From positions 1 to 64,000 of the forward strand of contig CAWKPE010000015.1 of assembly GCA_963851385.1 (NCBI GenBank): 64,000 bases of DNA, read 5' to 3'. Of the stretch, positions 37,626 through 47,546 are shown piece after piece. The stretch's first letter is position 1; each line of letters begins with the position of its first letter. The notes under the pieces were generated by a model, which made no database searches, had not been told where the DNA came from, and saw only the letters and a list, made by a program, of their open reading frames with translations. Made by a program: the position numbers and the translations under genes. Source of the DNA: CAWEFA01 sp963851385 (GTDB taxonomy: Bacteria > Bacteroidota > Bacteroidia > Bacteroidales > DTGW01).

Positions 37626-38759
37626 TTATTCTTTATTAAATTTCTGGCAATAAATTCTTCCATTATTACAGCTAACGTGTAACAAGTATATGCCAGTCTT
37701 TAATGGACTTACATCAATATTGAATTTATTTTCGTTAATTTCATTTTGCATCATTATATTACCAGACAGGTTATAAATGGTTAATATTCCATGGGATTCG
37801 AATGCTTCTGATAAAGTAATATGTAATTTTTCCTTTGCAGAGTTTGGATATAACAGGTTGCTATTATTATTAGAAACCTTATTAACGTTAATATTTGCAG
37901 GAGAATCTTTGACAAGGGAATCAAGGTTTATTTTTAAAATTCCTGGATCAGCTGATAAATACAACATCTTTTGATTGTTTGTTCCTTTTAATATAACTCC
38001 AATTACTTCATTTAATGAAGGTTGAATATTAATTTCTGTTTTTTCTTTATTTGTATCGATAACCATTATTTTATTTGAGTAAACAAGCGGTGCATAGATT
38101 TTTCCCGAATTGTCGACTGCCAAATTGAAAATATCGGTTGTATTAGAAGTTATGAGTTCGCCGGTACCATTAATTGTTCCATCCTCATTCAAGGCATATT
38201 TTTTTATAATGTGACTTTCATAACCTGCAAGATAAATATGAGAATACCCTGAATCAAAAGCGATTCCTGTCGTCTGATATTCCTGATTATCAGAAGGCTC
38301 TGACAAAATTAAAGTTTTAGAATTAGAAGCTGTATCATACAACCATAATTTATTTTCTTTATCATCTATAATATAAAGTTTTCCGTTTTTAACAAATTTC
38401 AGGTTGAAAACTCTTGAAAATCCCGAATCAATGGTTTTAACTTTTATATCCGGTGTTATCATCAGTAATTTAGGACCGTTCCCAATATAGATATTTCCAT
38501 TGGAACTGATATCAACTGCAGGGCCGACAAATCCTGATTTATCCAAAGTCAAAAGATCTACTATCTTATTGTCAATTTGCTTTCTTAAAACAAAATCCAA
38601 ACAATAAAATATTGGGTTTTGTAAACTATCAAAACACATTCCATAGGGACGTTGTGTTGTTGATGTACTTACTATTTTTTCCCAGGTATAGTGCTGAGCA
38701 TAGCCATCCAGGAAAAAACACAAAATAAACTGCATGATTACTATATATCTTCTTTTCAT
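37626..38759 (-). CDS. Exported beta-propeller protein with T9SS type A sorting domain
   Basis: 377 residues. Signal peptide (YIVIMQFILCFFLDGYAQ), then NHL/SMP-30-like blades (PYGMCFDSLQNPIFYCLDF; GPAVDISSNGNIYIGNGPKL; GIAFDSGYSHIYLAGYESH; LAVDNSGKIYAPLVYSNK), then a type A sorting domain from about residue 300 (NLLYPNSAKEKLHITL, LTIYNLSGNIMMQ, INVD-like NIDVSPLKTGIYLLHV). The sorting domain predicts Sec export followed by T9SS secretion. Ligand unknown. Confidence 0.8.
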   Translation of the reverse strand: MKRRYIVIMQFILCFFLDGYAQHYTWEKIVSTSTTQRPYGMCFDSLQNPIFYCLDFVLRKQIDNKIVDLLTLDKSGFVGPAVDISSNGNIYIGNGPKLLMITPDIKVKTIDSGFSRVFNLKFVKNGKLYIIDDKENKLWLYDTASNSKTLILSEPSDNQEYQTTGIAFDSGYSHIYLAGYESHIIKKYALNEDGTINGTGELITSNTTDIFNLAVDNSGKIYAPLVYSNKIMVIDTNKEKTEINIQPSLNEVIGVILKGTNNQKMLYLSADPGILKINLDSLVKDSPANINVNKVSNNNSNLLYPNSAKEKLHITLSEAFESHGILTIYNLSGNIMMQNEINENKFNIDVSPLKTGIYLLHVSCNNGRIYCQKFNKE

Positions 38760-39091
38760 TTAAATAAATATTTAAAGAGTAAATAAATTCACTTTGTAAG
38801 ACAAAAAATATTATATTCTCATTTCCGTATTTTCTCTGATAACAACTAAGTAAAAAATTACCCTTACTACTAAATTTATTCATACAAACTTTATCATGAA
38901 TTATTAAAATATATTCTTTGTACATGGAATTAATCCTTTTGGAAAATTGCCGAATCTGTATTATTGTCAACCTCGGTTGAACTCGTGTTGCCTGAGCTTT
39001 AGGGATGACTCAATGCCGGCGTTATCATAATTAAAACCCTACAAGGTAAAAGAAAATATTGGTTCGGGGCATAAAGGTTAAATAATAAAGG

Positions 39092-39190
39092 CGTAATTTC
39101 TTAAGTTACGAATACAATTTTTAGCAGGTTTTTATTTTATGAAAGGGCGAAGCAAAATGATAGTTTTAGATTATTGGTAAATGAGAAAAG
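39092..39190 (+). repeat. Remnant of a barrel-gene 3' end (copy 2 of 35399-35497)
   Basis: ttcttaagttacgaatacaatttttag encodes LSYEYNF plus stop, matching the LSYVYNF end of the barrel gene at 33712, and the following bases (gcaggtttttatttt...aaaatgatagttttagattatt) resemble those after that gene. A stop lies just upstream in frame, so only the tail is left. This suggests that a second barrel gene once ended here. Confidence 0.45.
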
Positions 39191-39191
39191 A

Positions 39192-39212
39192 AAAACCCTG
39201 CTGAAGGGTTTT
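39192..39212 (-). terminator. Rho-independent terminator for the gene at 39312
   Basis: AAAACCCT (39192-39199) and AGGGTTTT (39205-39212) form a perfect 8-base stem with a 5-base loop. Read on the minus strand it ends in GGGTTTTTCTTTTC, a good T-rich tail, about 100 bases after the stop of the barrel gene. Confidence 0.65.
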
Positions 39213-39311
39213 ATGTCATTAAGTGATGCAGTTGAATTATGCTAACTTGTCCGAATTAAAGACATTGATTACATTTCGATAAATACATGCGAGCAAGGGC
39301 CATCAATTTTT

Positions 39312-40151
39312 TTACTTGAAATGAAACATTAAAAATATCTGCCCATTCAAAATATCTGTATTAATATTTGACGAACTATTTTTAGTTTCATCATTAGATA
39401 TTTTAACGGAATTACTACTGTAATCCCAATTTTCGATAGAATTTTTATGTTTTCCATAAAAATTATTCATATAGCCTAAACCAATTTCTCCACCTATAGA
39501 TATTTTTGGAAATATAAAATATTCTATACCTGTAAATGCCCTAATACCTATGCCAATTCCATTATTCTGTTCAACCTCAATAGGCCGATTCGTCGTTTGA
39601 TAACTATATGAATTAATGAAATCTGAAGTTGACGTAGGATCTGTATCTAAGTTAGAGAATGCATTACCATAAGCATATTTGTAATCATAATTAGATAAAC
39701 TAAAATTAAGTTCAGCTCCGTATGATACCTGCAAACGACCGGAACCCTTTCTTTTTTCATAACCGATTGTTATACCAAAATTTATAAAAGAATAATCCAG
39801 CTTATCAGTTACATTTTTAGTATTATCATTGTCATCTACAACATTGTTTTCATTATGTTTGGTCGATTGGCTAATCCATAGTTTTACTCGAATAGCACTT
39901 TTCGAAGAAAGAAAATATTTCCCATACAATGTATTCCCATTTAAAAGGTTTAAATTTAATTGATTTGTACCCGAACTACTCAACATATTACCAACATAAC
40001 TAAATATAGAATTGACCGAAAAGCCAACAGCATAATCGCCTTTCTGCGGTAAAATTACTTTGCCTCCTTTAGTTCTAAGCAATGAATCTTGTTGAGAATA
40101 TGCTAATGAGAATAAAAAACCTAATGTCACTATTGTAATAATCTTTTTCAT
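39312..40151 (-). CDS. Outer-membrane beta-barrel, porin-like
   Basis: 279 residues; signal peptide KKIITIVTLGFLFSLAYSQ. Strands with aromatic ends (KGDYAVGFSVNSIFSYVGNM; YSFINFGITIGYEKRKGSG; LQVSYGAELNFSLSNYDYKY; GIGIRAFTGIEYFIFPKISI) and terminal Phe (GQIFLMFHFK) indicate a small barrel of the OmpW/porin-family type common in Bacteroidota. Ligand unknown. It lies 69 bases downstream of the repeat protein at 40221 in the same orientation. Confidence 0.75.
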   Translation of the reverse strand: MKKIITIVTLGFLFSLAYSQQDSLLRTKGGKVILPQKGDYAVGFSVNSIFSYVGNMLSSSGTNQLNLNLLNGNTLYGKYFLSSKSAIRVKLWISQSTKHNENNVVDDNDNTKNVTDKLDYSFINFGITIGYEKRKGSGRLQVSYGAELNFSLSNYDYKYAYGNAFSNLDTDPTSTSDFINSYSYQTTNRPIEVEQNNGIGIGIRAFTGIEYFIFPKISIGGEIGLGYMNNFYGKHKNSIENWDYSSNSVKISNDETKNSSSNINTDILNGQIFLMFHFK

Positions 40152-40220
40152 AATAATTGTTTTTTATTTAATTTAATATTGTAATATATTGATCCTGTAT
40201 TCAATATTCATAACATAATA

Positions 40221-41990
40221 TTAATCTTTTATCATTTTTTGAATAAAAACTCCTTTTTGCGTTTGTATTTGAATAAAATAAATACCCGCTCTTAAGTAAC
40301 TTATTTTATATCTATTATTTCCCTGATCAACATGCAATATTTTTATAAGTTGGCCTTTCGAATCAAATAGTTGGCAACAGTTTACAGACTTGTCATTAAT
40401 TTCAAGGTTGAATACATCATTAACGGGATTTGGAAAGAATTTAACAATCTCTTGGTTTGTTTCACTTATAATATTATCCGTAATATGGAGAGAATAATAA
40501 CGATATGATTTGTTATACAACTTCCACTGGCTATCAGATTCGTCCCAATTATAGTTAATCACTAAAATATTTTCCCCGTTTGCATTAAAGATATATTCAT
40601 ATTTATTTGCACCAATCCATTGGTTGATAGGTTGGTCCCAAGTATAATAAGAATACATTGTTTCCCTCCCATCAGCATTAAAGCTATATTCATATTTATA
40701 TGAGCCGATCCATTGGTCAGTTGTTTGGTTCCAATTGTAATAAGAACTCAATATTTTCCTATTGTTTTCATCATAGGAATATTCATATTTGTATGAATTA
40801 ATCCATTGGTTGGTGGTTTGATCCAAATTGTAATATATATTCATCGTTTCATTTCCGTTCTCATCAAAAGTATAACTTTGTTTAGATAAACCTATCCATT
40901 GGTTGGCGATTTGATCCCACTTATAGTTTAAGTTTAAGGTATCTCTTCCATTAGTATTATAACTATATACAGTTTTAGAAGAATTAATCCATTGGTTGGT
41001 AATTTGATCCCAATTATACGTGATAATTAACGTTTCATTATTGCCTGTTCCATAGGAATATTCATTTTTTGATGAATAAACCCATTGGTTGGCAATTTGA
41101 TCCCAATTATATGTGATAATTAATGTTTCATTATTGCCTGTTCCATAGGAATATTCATTTTTTGATGAATAAACCCATTGGTTGGCAATTTGATCCCAAT
41201 TGTAAGCAATACTCAACATTTTCAAATTTTCCGCACTAAAGGTGTACTCATATTTTAAAGAGTTAACCCATTGTTTAGCGGACTGATCCCATATTGCATA
41301 TATATACATTGTTTCGTTCCCTTTTGAATTATAAGCATACTCATAGTAATATGAATACAACCATTGCTTTGCTGTTTGATCCCATGTTGCATAAGTATAC
41401 ATAGTTTGAATCCCGTTTGCATTAAAAGTAAAGTCATATTTATATGAATATACCCATTGGCCAGTATTTTGGTTCCAAGTAGAATAAGTGCGCATAGTTT
41501 GGTTCCCGTTTGCATTATAACCATATTCATATTTATATGAATATACCCATTGGTTTAAGTTTTGACTCCAGGTATAATGAGTATACATCGTTTCATGCCC
41601 ATTCAAATCGTAGTTGTATTCATATTTCGAAGATCCGTTCCATTGATTGGTGGTTTGGTTCCATATGTAACTAATAAATATCGATTGTTTAAAATTTGTA
41701 TTGTATTTATAATAAGATTTATTGTTAATGGAAGAATCTGTTGGTGAAATAAAATTATAACCGTAAATAGAATCCAATAAATAATTAGAAGACATTGCTG
41801 ACTTTATGTTTCCAGTAACATTCACTGAATAAAGAATACTATCCACATAGTTATCAAACTGAATTTTAGATTCATTGACAACATTCCCTTTATCAGCAAG
41901 GCCAAAACAAATTTCATTTTTATTTCTGACTTCTGTTTGAGTACCGTCAATTATTGGAACAAATACAAGCAATAATAAAAGACTTTTCAT
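40221..41990 (-). CDS. Exported tandem-repeat protein with T9SS type A sorting domain
   Basis: 589 residues. Signal segment KSLLLLLVFVPIIDG, then from about residue 90 to 490 at least fourteen units of 25 to 31 residues with the pattern Y-x-W-[DN]-Q-x-x-x-Q-W-x-x-S-x-K-x-x-Y-x-[FY]-x-x-x-G-x-[ED]-T. The pattern resembles YD/RHS-like beta repeats. The end is a type A sorting domain (FFPNPVNDVFNLEI, LFDSKGQLIKIL, LRAGIYFIQIQT). Likely a secreted or surface fibre or carbohydrate-contacting protein. Two adjacent units are identical in protein (see 41001-41186), a sign of recent copy-number change. Confidence 0.8.
   Translation of the reverse strand: MKSLLLLLVFVPIIDGTQTEVRNKNEICFGLADKGNVVNESKIQFDNYVDSILYSVNVTGNIKSAMSSNYLLDSIYGYNFISPTDSSINNKSYYKYNTNFKQSIFISYIWNQTTNQWNGSSKYEYNYDLNGHETMYTHYTWSQNLNQWVYSYKYEYGYNANGNQTMRTYSTWNQNTGQWVYSYKYDFTFNANGIQTMYTYATWDQTAKQWLYSYYYEYAYNSKGNETMYIYAIWDQSAKQWVNSLKYEYTFSAENLKMLSIAYNWDQIANQWVYSSKNEYSYGTGNNETLIITYNWDQIANQWVYSSKNEYSYGTGNNETLIITYNWDQITNQWINSSKTVYSYNTNGRDTLNLNYKWDQIANQWIGLSKQSYTFDENGNETMNIYYNLDQTTNQWINSYKYEYSYDENNRKILSSYYNWNQTTDQWIGSYKYEYSFNADGRETMYSYYTWDQPINQWIGANKYEYIFNANGENILVINYNWDESDSQWKLYNKSYRYYSLHITDNIISETNQEIVKFFPNPVNDVFNLEINDKSVNCCQLFDSKGQLIKILHVDQGNNRYKISYLRAGIYFIQIQTQKGVFIQKMIKD
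41001..41186 (-). repeat. Two nearly identical 93-base tandem units inside the repeat gene
   Basis: Units at 41001-41093 and 41094-41186 differ at only about two positions and encode the same 31 residues (WVYSSKNEYSYGTGNNETL...). Other units in the gene are far more diverged, so this is a recent tandem duplication. Confidence 0.8.
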
Positions 41991-42131
41991 TATTATTTTT
42001 AAGTATTAATTTTAACTAATGTCAATTTTTGAAATAATTAATAAAATGATATACAAATATCAATTTTTTTTTAAAATTATAAGTAAGTTACCTTCAAGTT
42101 TATTGATAATATTCCTTACATTCAAGTTTTT

Positions 42132-42160
42132 AATACAACTTTATTCTAAAAAGTTGTATT
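42132..42160. terminator. Hairpin downstream of the GH5 gene
   Basis: AATACAACTTT (42132-42142) pairs perfectly with AAAGTTGTATT (42150-42160), loop of 7. It lies about 75 bases after the GH5 stop and 140 bases before the repeat gene start. There is no strong T tail on the minus strand, so it may be a weak terminator or a protein site. Confidence 0.4.
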
Positions 42161-42235
42161 AGATATTTGAACTCAAGACTTTTAAATTTCAATATATGAC
42201 GTTTTTAAAATTTGAGTTTCACAAATAAATAGTTC

Positions 42236-44246
42236 TTAATGTTTTATAATGACTTTTTTAGTTTCAGTAAAGTTCCCTGACTTTAAAATTAATAAATAAA
42301 TACCATCTCTAATTCCTTCAAATGAAACAATGTTTTTATCATTATAAAGAATTTCTGTTTTTATTTTAAGTCCAAGCATATTGAATATTTCCAAAGTAAC
42401 CGGGCCATTCATAGATTTTTGAATTGTTAATAATGAACTTGCCGGGTTAGGACAAACCTGAAATTTATCCTGGTTTTCAGCCAAACTATTTATTGAAGCA
42501 GAAGAATCAACAGTGAAAACAAATCTATCAATATTAAAAGGTGTATTGGTACCACTGATAATATTAAAGTACAATACCTGTACGCCGGTATCCAGGCTTA
42601 CTGCGTATGTTGAACTTACAGCCAGAGTTGTCCAGTCGTTTGTTTTTGGAACAGAAACCGTTTTTGTTGTTTCGGTTCCGATTTTAAAATTATATGTGCC
42701 TCCTCCGTCCTGAGATGCTGTATATACGTCAATCCTGTACAAAGCCTTTTGTTTAACATGAATAGTATAAGATACCCATTCTCCATTTGAAACATAATCC
42801 AATTGATAACCACTATCAGGCCTTGCTTCGATCCCAACTCCTTCGGTCGGTCTGTAGGCACCTCCCTGATTTATATTGTCACTGGTATAATAGGCAACAT
42901 CTAATCCCCCCAGATCAAAATCTTCTGCCTGAATTATTCCAGGCACTTCCAAAGGATAACCTAAATAAGGTTTTCGTATTCCTAAAATATTTACAGCTAC
43001 TGGGTAAGAATATAAATCAATAGAATCTTTTAGCCTGGTGCGAAGACGGTAATAATAAATTGTATTTCTTATTAGTGCAGAATCATGAAATTGAGTTGAA
43101 GTAGAATCTAATTTTGCAATAGGTGCAAAATCTGTAAGATTGGTTCTTCTGTCTAAAATTATACTGTCGTTTAATGTAGTCCTGTTTAACCAGGATAAAG
43201 AAACAGTAGTATCATTAACAACTGCTTTCAATTGTGTAGGAGATTCCTTGTAAGTATGAATAATGACATCTTTTGAATCATCCCATTTCCGGGTGTCTCT
43301 TATATAAGTTTGAAAATATCCGTTATCGTCCCATATATTAAATGATTCTCCACGGGAAATAGCTTGTTCAACCATGGTTGCATAATAAATCATCCTTGAA
43401 TTATAATCGCATGCATTTTCGGCGCCCATTTCATCGGCAGTAACGGGTATATTATTTGTTTTCGACCAGGTATCAATTTGATCAAACGCGGAAACGGTAG
43501 TACTTATATCACTTGTACTTCCGTAAGTACCTAAAGCATCTAAAGCGAAACTGGAAGGATCGTACGGATGATAATATCCAATCAAATAATTATCATTTGT
43601 ACCAGGTATTCAAGCAGCCATTAGCTGATCAGCTCTTGACCATTGATTGCCTGAGTACAGGACAATTCTTGTAGGATTTGTCTTCCGGATAATTCTTAAA
43701 ACGCTACTATTAAAACTATCGACCATTGATGCCGACATAGGATCAGGTTCATTTAAAATTTCAAATAACAAATGATCCGATTTATCTTTGAAATGCCTTG
43801 AAACCTGACTCCATATACTATCGTATTTTGCAAATGTGTCCGCTTTTGCAACAAGATTTTTCATAGTATCAATTCCTTTCAGCCCGACTTCGTGATGTGC
43901 ATTGATTATTATAAATAGGCCTTTGTTCAATCCCCACGTGACAATAGTATCAATCCTGTTTAACCAATCTTGGTTAATAGTATAGGGAGTGTTAGGGGAA
44001 ACGTGAAATCTCCACGTAATAGGAATCCTTATACATGTAAATCCTGCGCTGTCATAATCATCGAAAAAATACTTTTCGAAAATAATTTCCCCATGAGCCT
44101 TCTGTAGGAGTTGCCTCCATAGTATTGCCTACATTTATACCACGTCCCATTTGAATTATCGCTTCATTCGGGGTAAGCTGGGCTTTTACACAGAAAAAAT
44201 TTATAAAACAAGCGATTGAAATTATCAAAATAAATTTTGTTTTCAT
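42236..44246 (-). pseudogene. GH5 endoglucanase with CBM6 and T9SS type A sorting domain, interrupted
   Basis: Signal peptide (KFILIISIACFINFFCVKAQ), then GH5 catalytic domain: MGRGINVGNTMEA, IRIPITW, INAHHE, the acid/base Glu in LLFEILNEPDP, GYYHPYDP, and the nucleophile region VTADEMGAEN. An FnIII-like segment follows (VVNDTTVSLSWLNR), then a CBM6-type module (QAEDFD, YVSNGEWVSYTI, FNIDRFVF) and a sorting domain (VCPNPASSLLTI, GIRDGIYLLIL). Two defects: a frameshift near 44075 (WGNYF then EKYFFDDYDSAGF in another frame), and an in-frame TGA at 43612-43610 in LMAA-stop-IPGTNDNYL. Frame is otherwise continuous. Would hydrolyse beta-glucan outside the cell if intact. Confidence 0.85.
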
Positions 44247-44896
44247 AAATAATATTTACATGTATTGTTTATGTAAAATTATTACATAATATTCTCAAAA
44301 ACCTTGTTTTCACTAATTATAAAATCAAAAAGAAACACCAATAGAACTGAATAATATTTTCTTGACATCAGAACGCATAGTCGTACATTAATTACTTTAT
44401 TATTTCATGAAGTTTAAAAAATGCGAATTCGGAAAAGGGATGATTCCTGTTTCATTCGGACTGGTAAAATGTGCTAATTAACGTGAGTTCGATATATGAT
44501 TTATTGTATAACAATTAGTTGTATTTTTTTCTTAGTAAATCTTGGTGATTTGGTGTCTTGGTGGCAAAATTTTTCAGAAGAAATGACACAAAGTCACGAA
44601 GACTCAAAGAAAACACAAAGTTGATTATTGTTATATATCTATCCATCAATAAATCATATTTTATTTGTCACATCGAACTCACGTTAATTACTAATTAGGG
44701 ATTCAGAAGCCGGAGATTTTATTCGAGTATATCACAAAAAAAAAATTGAAGCTTCATTTTCAATTTATATCGTGATCAGTATGGAATTATAAATTGTTAA
44801 AAATTATTAATATTTTATAAAATCACATTACTTCATTAATACTTTCTGGTTTTATATTGTCTAATATTATAAATATTATTTTTTTATAAGCAACAA
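44247..44896. other. 650-base gap holding the MITE-like element
   Basis: Between divergent genes (GH5 and DUF5686), so promoters for both should lie here. Apart from the element at 44475-44690 it is AT-rich with no gene and no RNA I recognise. The 180 bases before 44897 are extremely AT-rich. Confidence 0.55.
44475..44690. mobile_element. 216-base MITE-like hairpin element
   Basis: TAATTAACGTGAGTTCGAT (44475-44493) is perfectly inverted at 44672-44690, and inside it ATATGATTTATTG (44494-44506) is perfectly inverted at 44647-44659. The interior (cttggtgatttggtgtcttg... and ...cacgaagactcaaagaaaac) is also partly self-complementary, so the whole element can fold back. No ORF and no clear target duplication. 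It fits a non-autonomous miniature inverted-repeat element or a structured intergenic repeat. Confidence 0.6.
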
Positions 44897-47464
44897 ATGA
44901 AGATACCCAGGTACCTGTTTTTTCTTTTTTTTATTTTTATCTTGATTAGTGCCTATTCCAATAATACACCTGTATTGACTAGGGTTAAAGGTACAATTAT
45001 TGATGCCGGAACAAAAGATCCTATTGCTTTTGCAGGTGTTTCATGGATTAATGAAAGTACCAATGCCACTCTTTCTGATGATGAAGGTAATTATAACATA
45101 AAAACCAAAGATACAGTCAGCAGGATAATCATTAGCTGTGAGGGTTATAAAAATAAAATCATCAAAGTAAGAATTGGGCAGGTACAGGAAATTGATATCG
45201 CATTGGATCCCGATGTAAAAACATTAAAAGATGTAGTGGTTAAACCAAAACGAATTAAATACAGAAATAAAGGGAATCCTGCAGTAGAATTAATAAATAA
45301 CGTAATTGCTCATAAATCCGGTAACAGGGTAGAAGATATAGATTTTTATGCTTATGAAAAATATGAAAAAATAGTATTCTCTCTTACCGATTTCAATGAT
45401 AATTTTACAAACCTTCCATTCATTAGAAATTTCAAATTTGTCCTGGATAATATTGATACCACTATAATCCCTGGCAAGAAATCAGCACCGGTTTTTTTAA
45501 AAGAGGAACTCTCAAATGTATATTATCAAAAAAATCCCGAAAAAAAACTCGAAGTTCCTTTTGCTCAAAGGATGGTAAATTTTGACGATTACATTCATAA
45601 ACAATCAGTCAATACATCTTTAAAAATGTTATACAAACCTATTAATATTTATGACAATAATATATTGTTATTGACCAACCAGTTTTTAAGTCCGATATCT
45701 TCCATGGCTCCGACTTTCTACAAGTATTTTATAATGGATACAAGTATCATAGAAAATTCAAAATGCATAAAGCTTGCTTTTTTCCCTCGTAATAAAGCCG
45801 ATTTCCTGTTCCAGGGTAACTTGTTCATAGTTCTTGACAGCAGCTACGCCGTTAAGAAAATAGATATGTCTGTGAATAAAAACATTAATTTAAATTGGGT
45901 TAAAAACTTAGATATAATACAGGAATTCAATAAAATTCAAAATCATGGCTGGATGCTTACAACAAATGAATTGGCTATTGATTTTGGATTAAATGGCCAA
46001 AAAATAGGAATTATGGGAGAAAGGGTAGTAACGTACAATGATTATCAATTTGACAAGAGCAAATCGGACTGCATTTATGCAGCAATTTCAAAAAAGCAGA
46101 ATAATGATAACATAGAAAATGACGATGATGCTTTTTGGGAAGCTCACAGGATACAGAAATTACCTCAACCTGAGCAAAATGTTTATGCATTATTGGATAG
46201 CGTTAAAAAAGTACCGGCATTCAAACATGCAGTAGATGCAGCATTACTTGTATCTTCGGGATATATTGGTGCAAGAAGACCATTTGAGGTCGGTCCAGTT
46301 GTAACTTTTTATAGTTATAATCCTGTTGAAGGTTCAAGGATCAGGATTGGAAGCCGTACAACGCCACACTTTGATAGAAACATCTATTTCGATTTTTATG
46401 GCGCTTATGGTACGAATGATGAAAGATATAAGTACTATGCGGGAGCAACTTACTTGTTTTCAAATAACACTATTTTCGGTTTTCCGATTAAATCAATAAA
46501 TATCAGCTATCAGAACGATATCAAAATACCGGGACAGGAATTATTGTATGCCCAGGAAAATAATATCCTATTTTCGTTCAAGAGAGGAATTAATGATATA
46601 ATGTATTATAATAAAACTATTAAAATTGAACATTTAAATGAATTTAAAAGCCATTTTTCTTATTCAATTGGATATGAATATACACAACAAACTCCAGCCG
46701 GCGAACTTTATTATAATACAACAAGCTATTTATTGCATACTAATAATCCTCCATATCTCAATATTTCCCAAGTTATCATTGATTTAAGATATGCACCTCA
46801 CGAACAATTTTTCCAGGGAAAAATATACAGGACACCTATTATTGGTAAATATCCTGTTTTTTTATTCCAATATACTTATGGGAATAAATTACTCGGAGAT
46901 GATTTTAACTATCAAAAATTCATGCTCGATGTAAGTAAAAGGTTTTATTGGTCATTTCTTGGATATACAGATGTGACTTTTGAAACAGGTAAAATATTCG
47001 GAGAAGTTCCTTTTCCGCTTCTGGATATTTCAAGGGCCAATCAAACATATTCATATCAACCGTTATCTTATAATCTGATGAATTTCCTGGAATTTGTAAA
47101 TGACGAGTACGTGGCTTTGTTTGCCGATCATTGTTTTAATGGTTTTATTTTAAATAAAGTTCCTTTAATAAAGAAACTGAAATTTAGAGAATATGTAACA
47201 TGTAAAGTTTTGTACGGAGGTATAAGTAAAGACAATAATCCCAATAATCCCAATTCGGAACCGGAACTTTATAAATTTCCTGTTTACAGCAATGGAGAAC
47301 CTATTACTTATACATTTGGCAAAGTACCTTATGTGGAAGCAAGTGTAGGTATATCCAACGTGCTTAAATTTTTCAGAATAGATTACGTACAACGGTTGAC
47401 TTATCTCAATCATCCAAATATTTCAACTAACGGGATTAGATTAAGCATTAAGTTGGATTTTTAA
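44897..47464 (+). CDS. DUF5686 outer-membrane protein with carboxypeptidase-like regulatory domain
   Basis: 855 residues. Signal peptide (RYLFFLFFIFILISAYS), then a CarboxypepD_reg-like domain (VKGTIIDAGTKDPIAFAGVS, LSDDEGNYNI), then the long DUF5686 region (KRIKYRNKGNPAVELINNVI, YEKYEKIVFSL, FDDYIHKQSVN, and the barrel-like end YVEASVGISNVLKFFRIDYV). Such proteins are common Bacteroidota outer-membrane barrels of unknown role, some linked to envelope stress. Length and domain order are normal for the family. Stands alone; a 180-base very AT-rich leader precedes it. Confidence 0.88.
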   Translation: MKIPRYLFFLFFIFILISAYSNNTPVLTRVKGTIIDAGTKDPIAFAGVSWINESTNATLSDDEGNYNIKTKDTVSRIIISCEGYKNKIIKVRIGQVQEIDIALDPDVKTLKDVVVKPKRIKYRNKGNPAVELINNVIAHKSGNRVEDIDFYAYEKYEKIVFSLTDFNDNFTNLPFIRNFKFVLDNIDTTIIPGKKSAPVFLKEELSNVYYQKNPEKKLEVPFAQRMVNFDDYIHKQSVNTSLKMLYKPINIYDNNILLLTNQFLSPISSMAPTFYKYFIMDTSIIENSKCIKLAFFPRNKADFLFQGNLFIVLDSSYAVKKIDMSVNKNINLNWVKNLDIIQEFNKIQNHGWMLTTNELAIDFGLNGQKIGIMGERVVTYNDYQFDKSKSDCIYAAISKKQNNDNIENDDDAFWEAHRIQKLPQPEQNVYALLDSVKKVPAFKHAVDAALLVSSGYIGARRPFEVGPVVTFYSYNPVEGSRIRIGSRTTPHFDRNIYFDFYGAYGTNDERYKYYAGATYLFSNNTIFGFPIKSINISYQNDIKIPGQELLYAQENNILFSFKRGINDIMYYNKTIKIEHLNEFKSHFSYSIGYEYTQQTPAGELYYNTTSYLLHTNNPPYLNISQVIIDLRYAPHEQFFQGKIYRTPIIGKYPVFLFQYTYGNKLLGDDFNYQKFMLDVSKRFYWSFLGYTDVTFETGKIFGEVPFPLLDISRANQTYSYQPLSYNLMNFLEFVNDEYVALFADHCFNGFILNKVPLIKKLKFREYVTCKVLYGGISKDNNPNNPNSEPELYKFPVYSNGEPITYTFGKVPYVEASVGISNVLKFFRIDYVQRLTYLNHPNISTNGIRLSIKLDF

Positions 47465-47546
47465 AGCTACTTGTAATTTGATATAATTCTTTTATATCCT
47501 CATCGGTCAAAATATCGAGTGTCTTTTATTCCTTACATTATGATAT

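Larger units (their letters stand above)
38760..39311. other. 552-base gap with gene-end remnant and terminator
   Basis: Contains a decayed copy of a barrel-gene 3' end (39092-39190) and a hairpin terminator (39192-39212). Between 38970 and 39060 the sequence is less AT-rich than its surroundings, but no product can be recognised. Confidence 0.55.

Noticed and set aside
38629..38970. Minus-strand open frame overlapping the start of the propeller gene
   Set aside because: It overlaps a gene with a clear signal peptide in another frame and has no domain or composition typical of a real protein.
40221..41990. CRISPR-like or simple tandem repeat array
   Set aside because: Units lie in one long reading frame with a signal peptide and sorting domain, vary in sequence and have no spacer structure.
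17878..43612. A genetic code with TGA read as Trp (or Gly) in the Bacteroidota part
   Set aside because: TGG is used freely for Trp throughout, the CHU_C protein ends LVR-TGA where its family ends, and only three internal TGA occur among dozens of genes.
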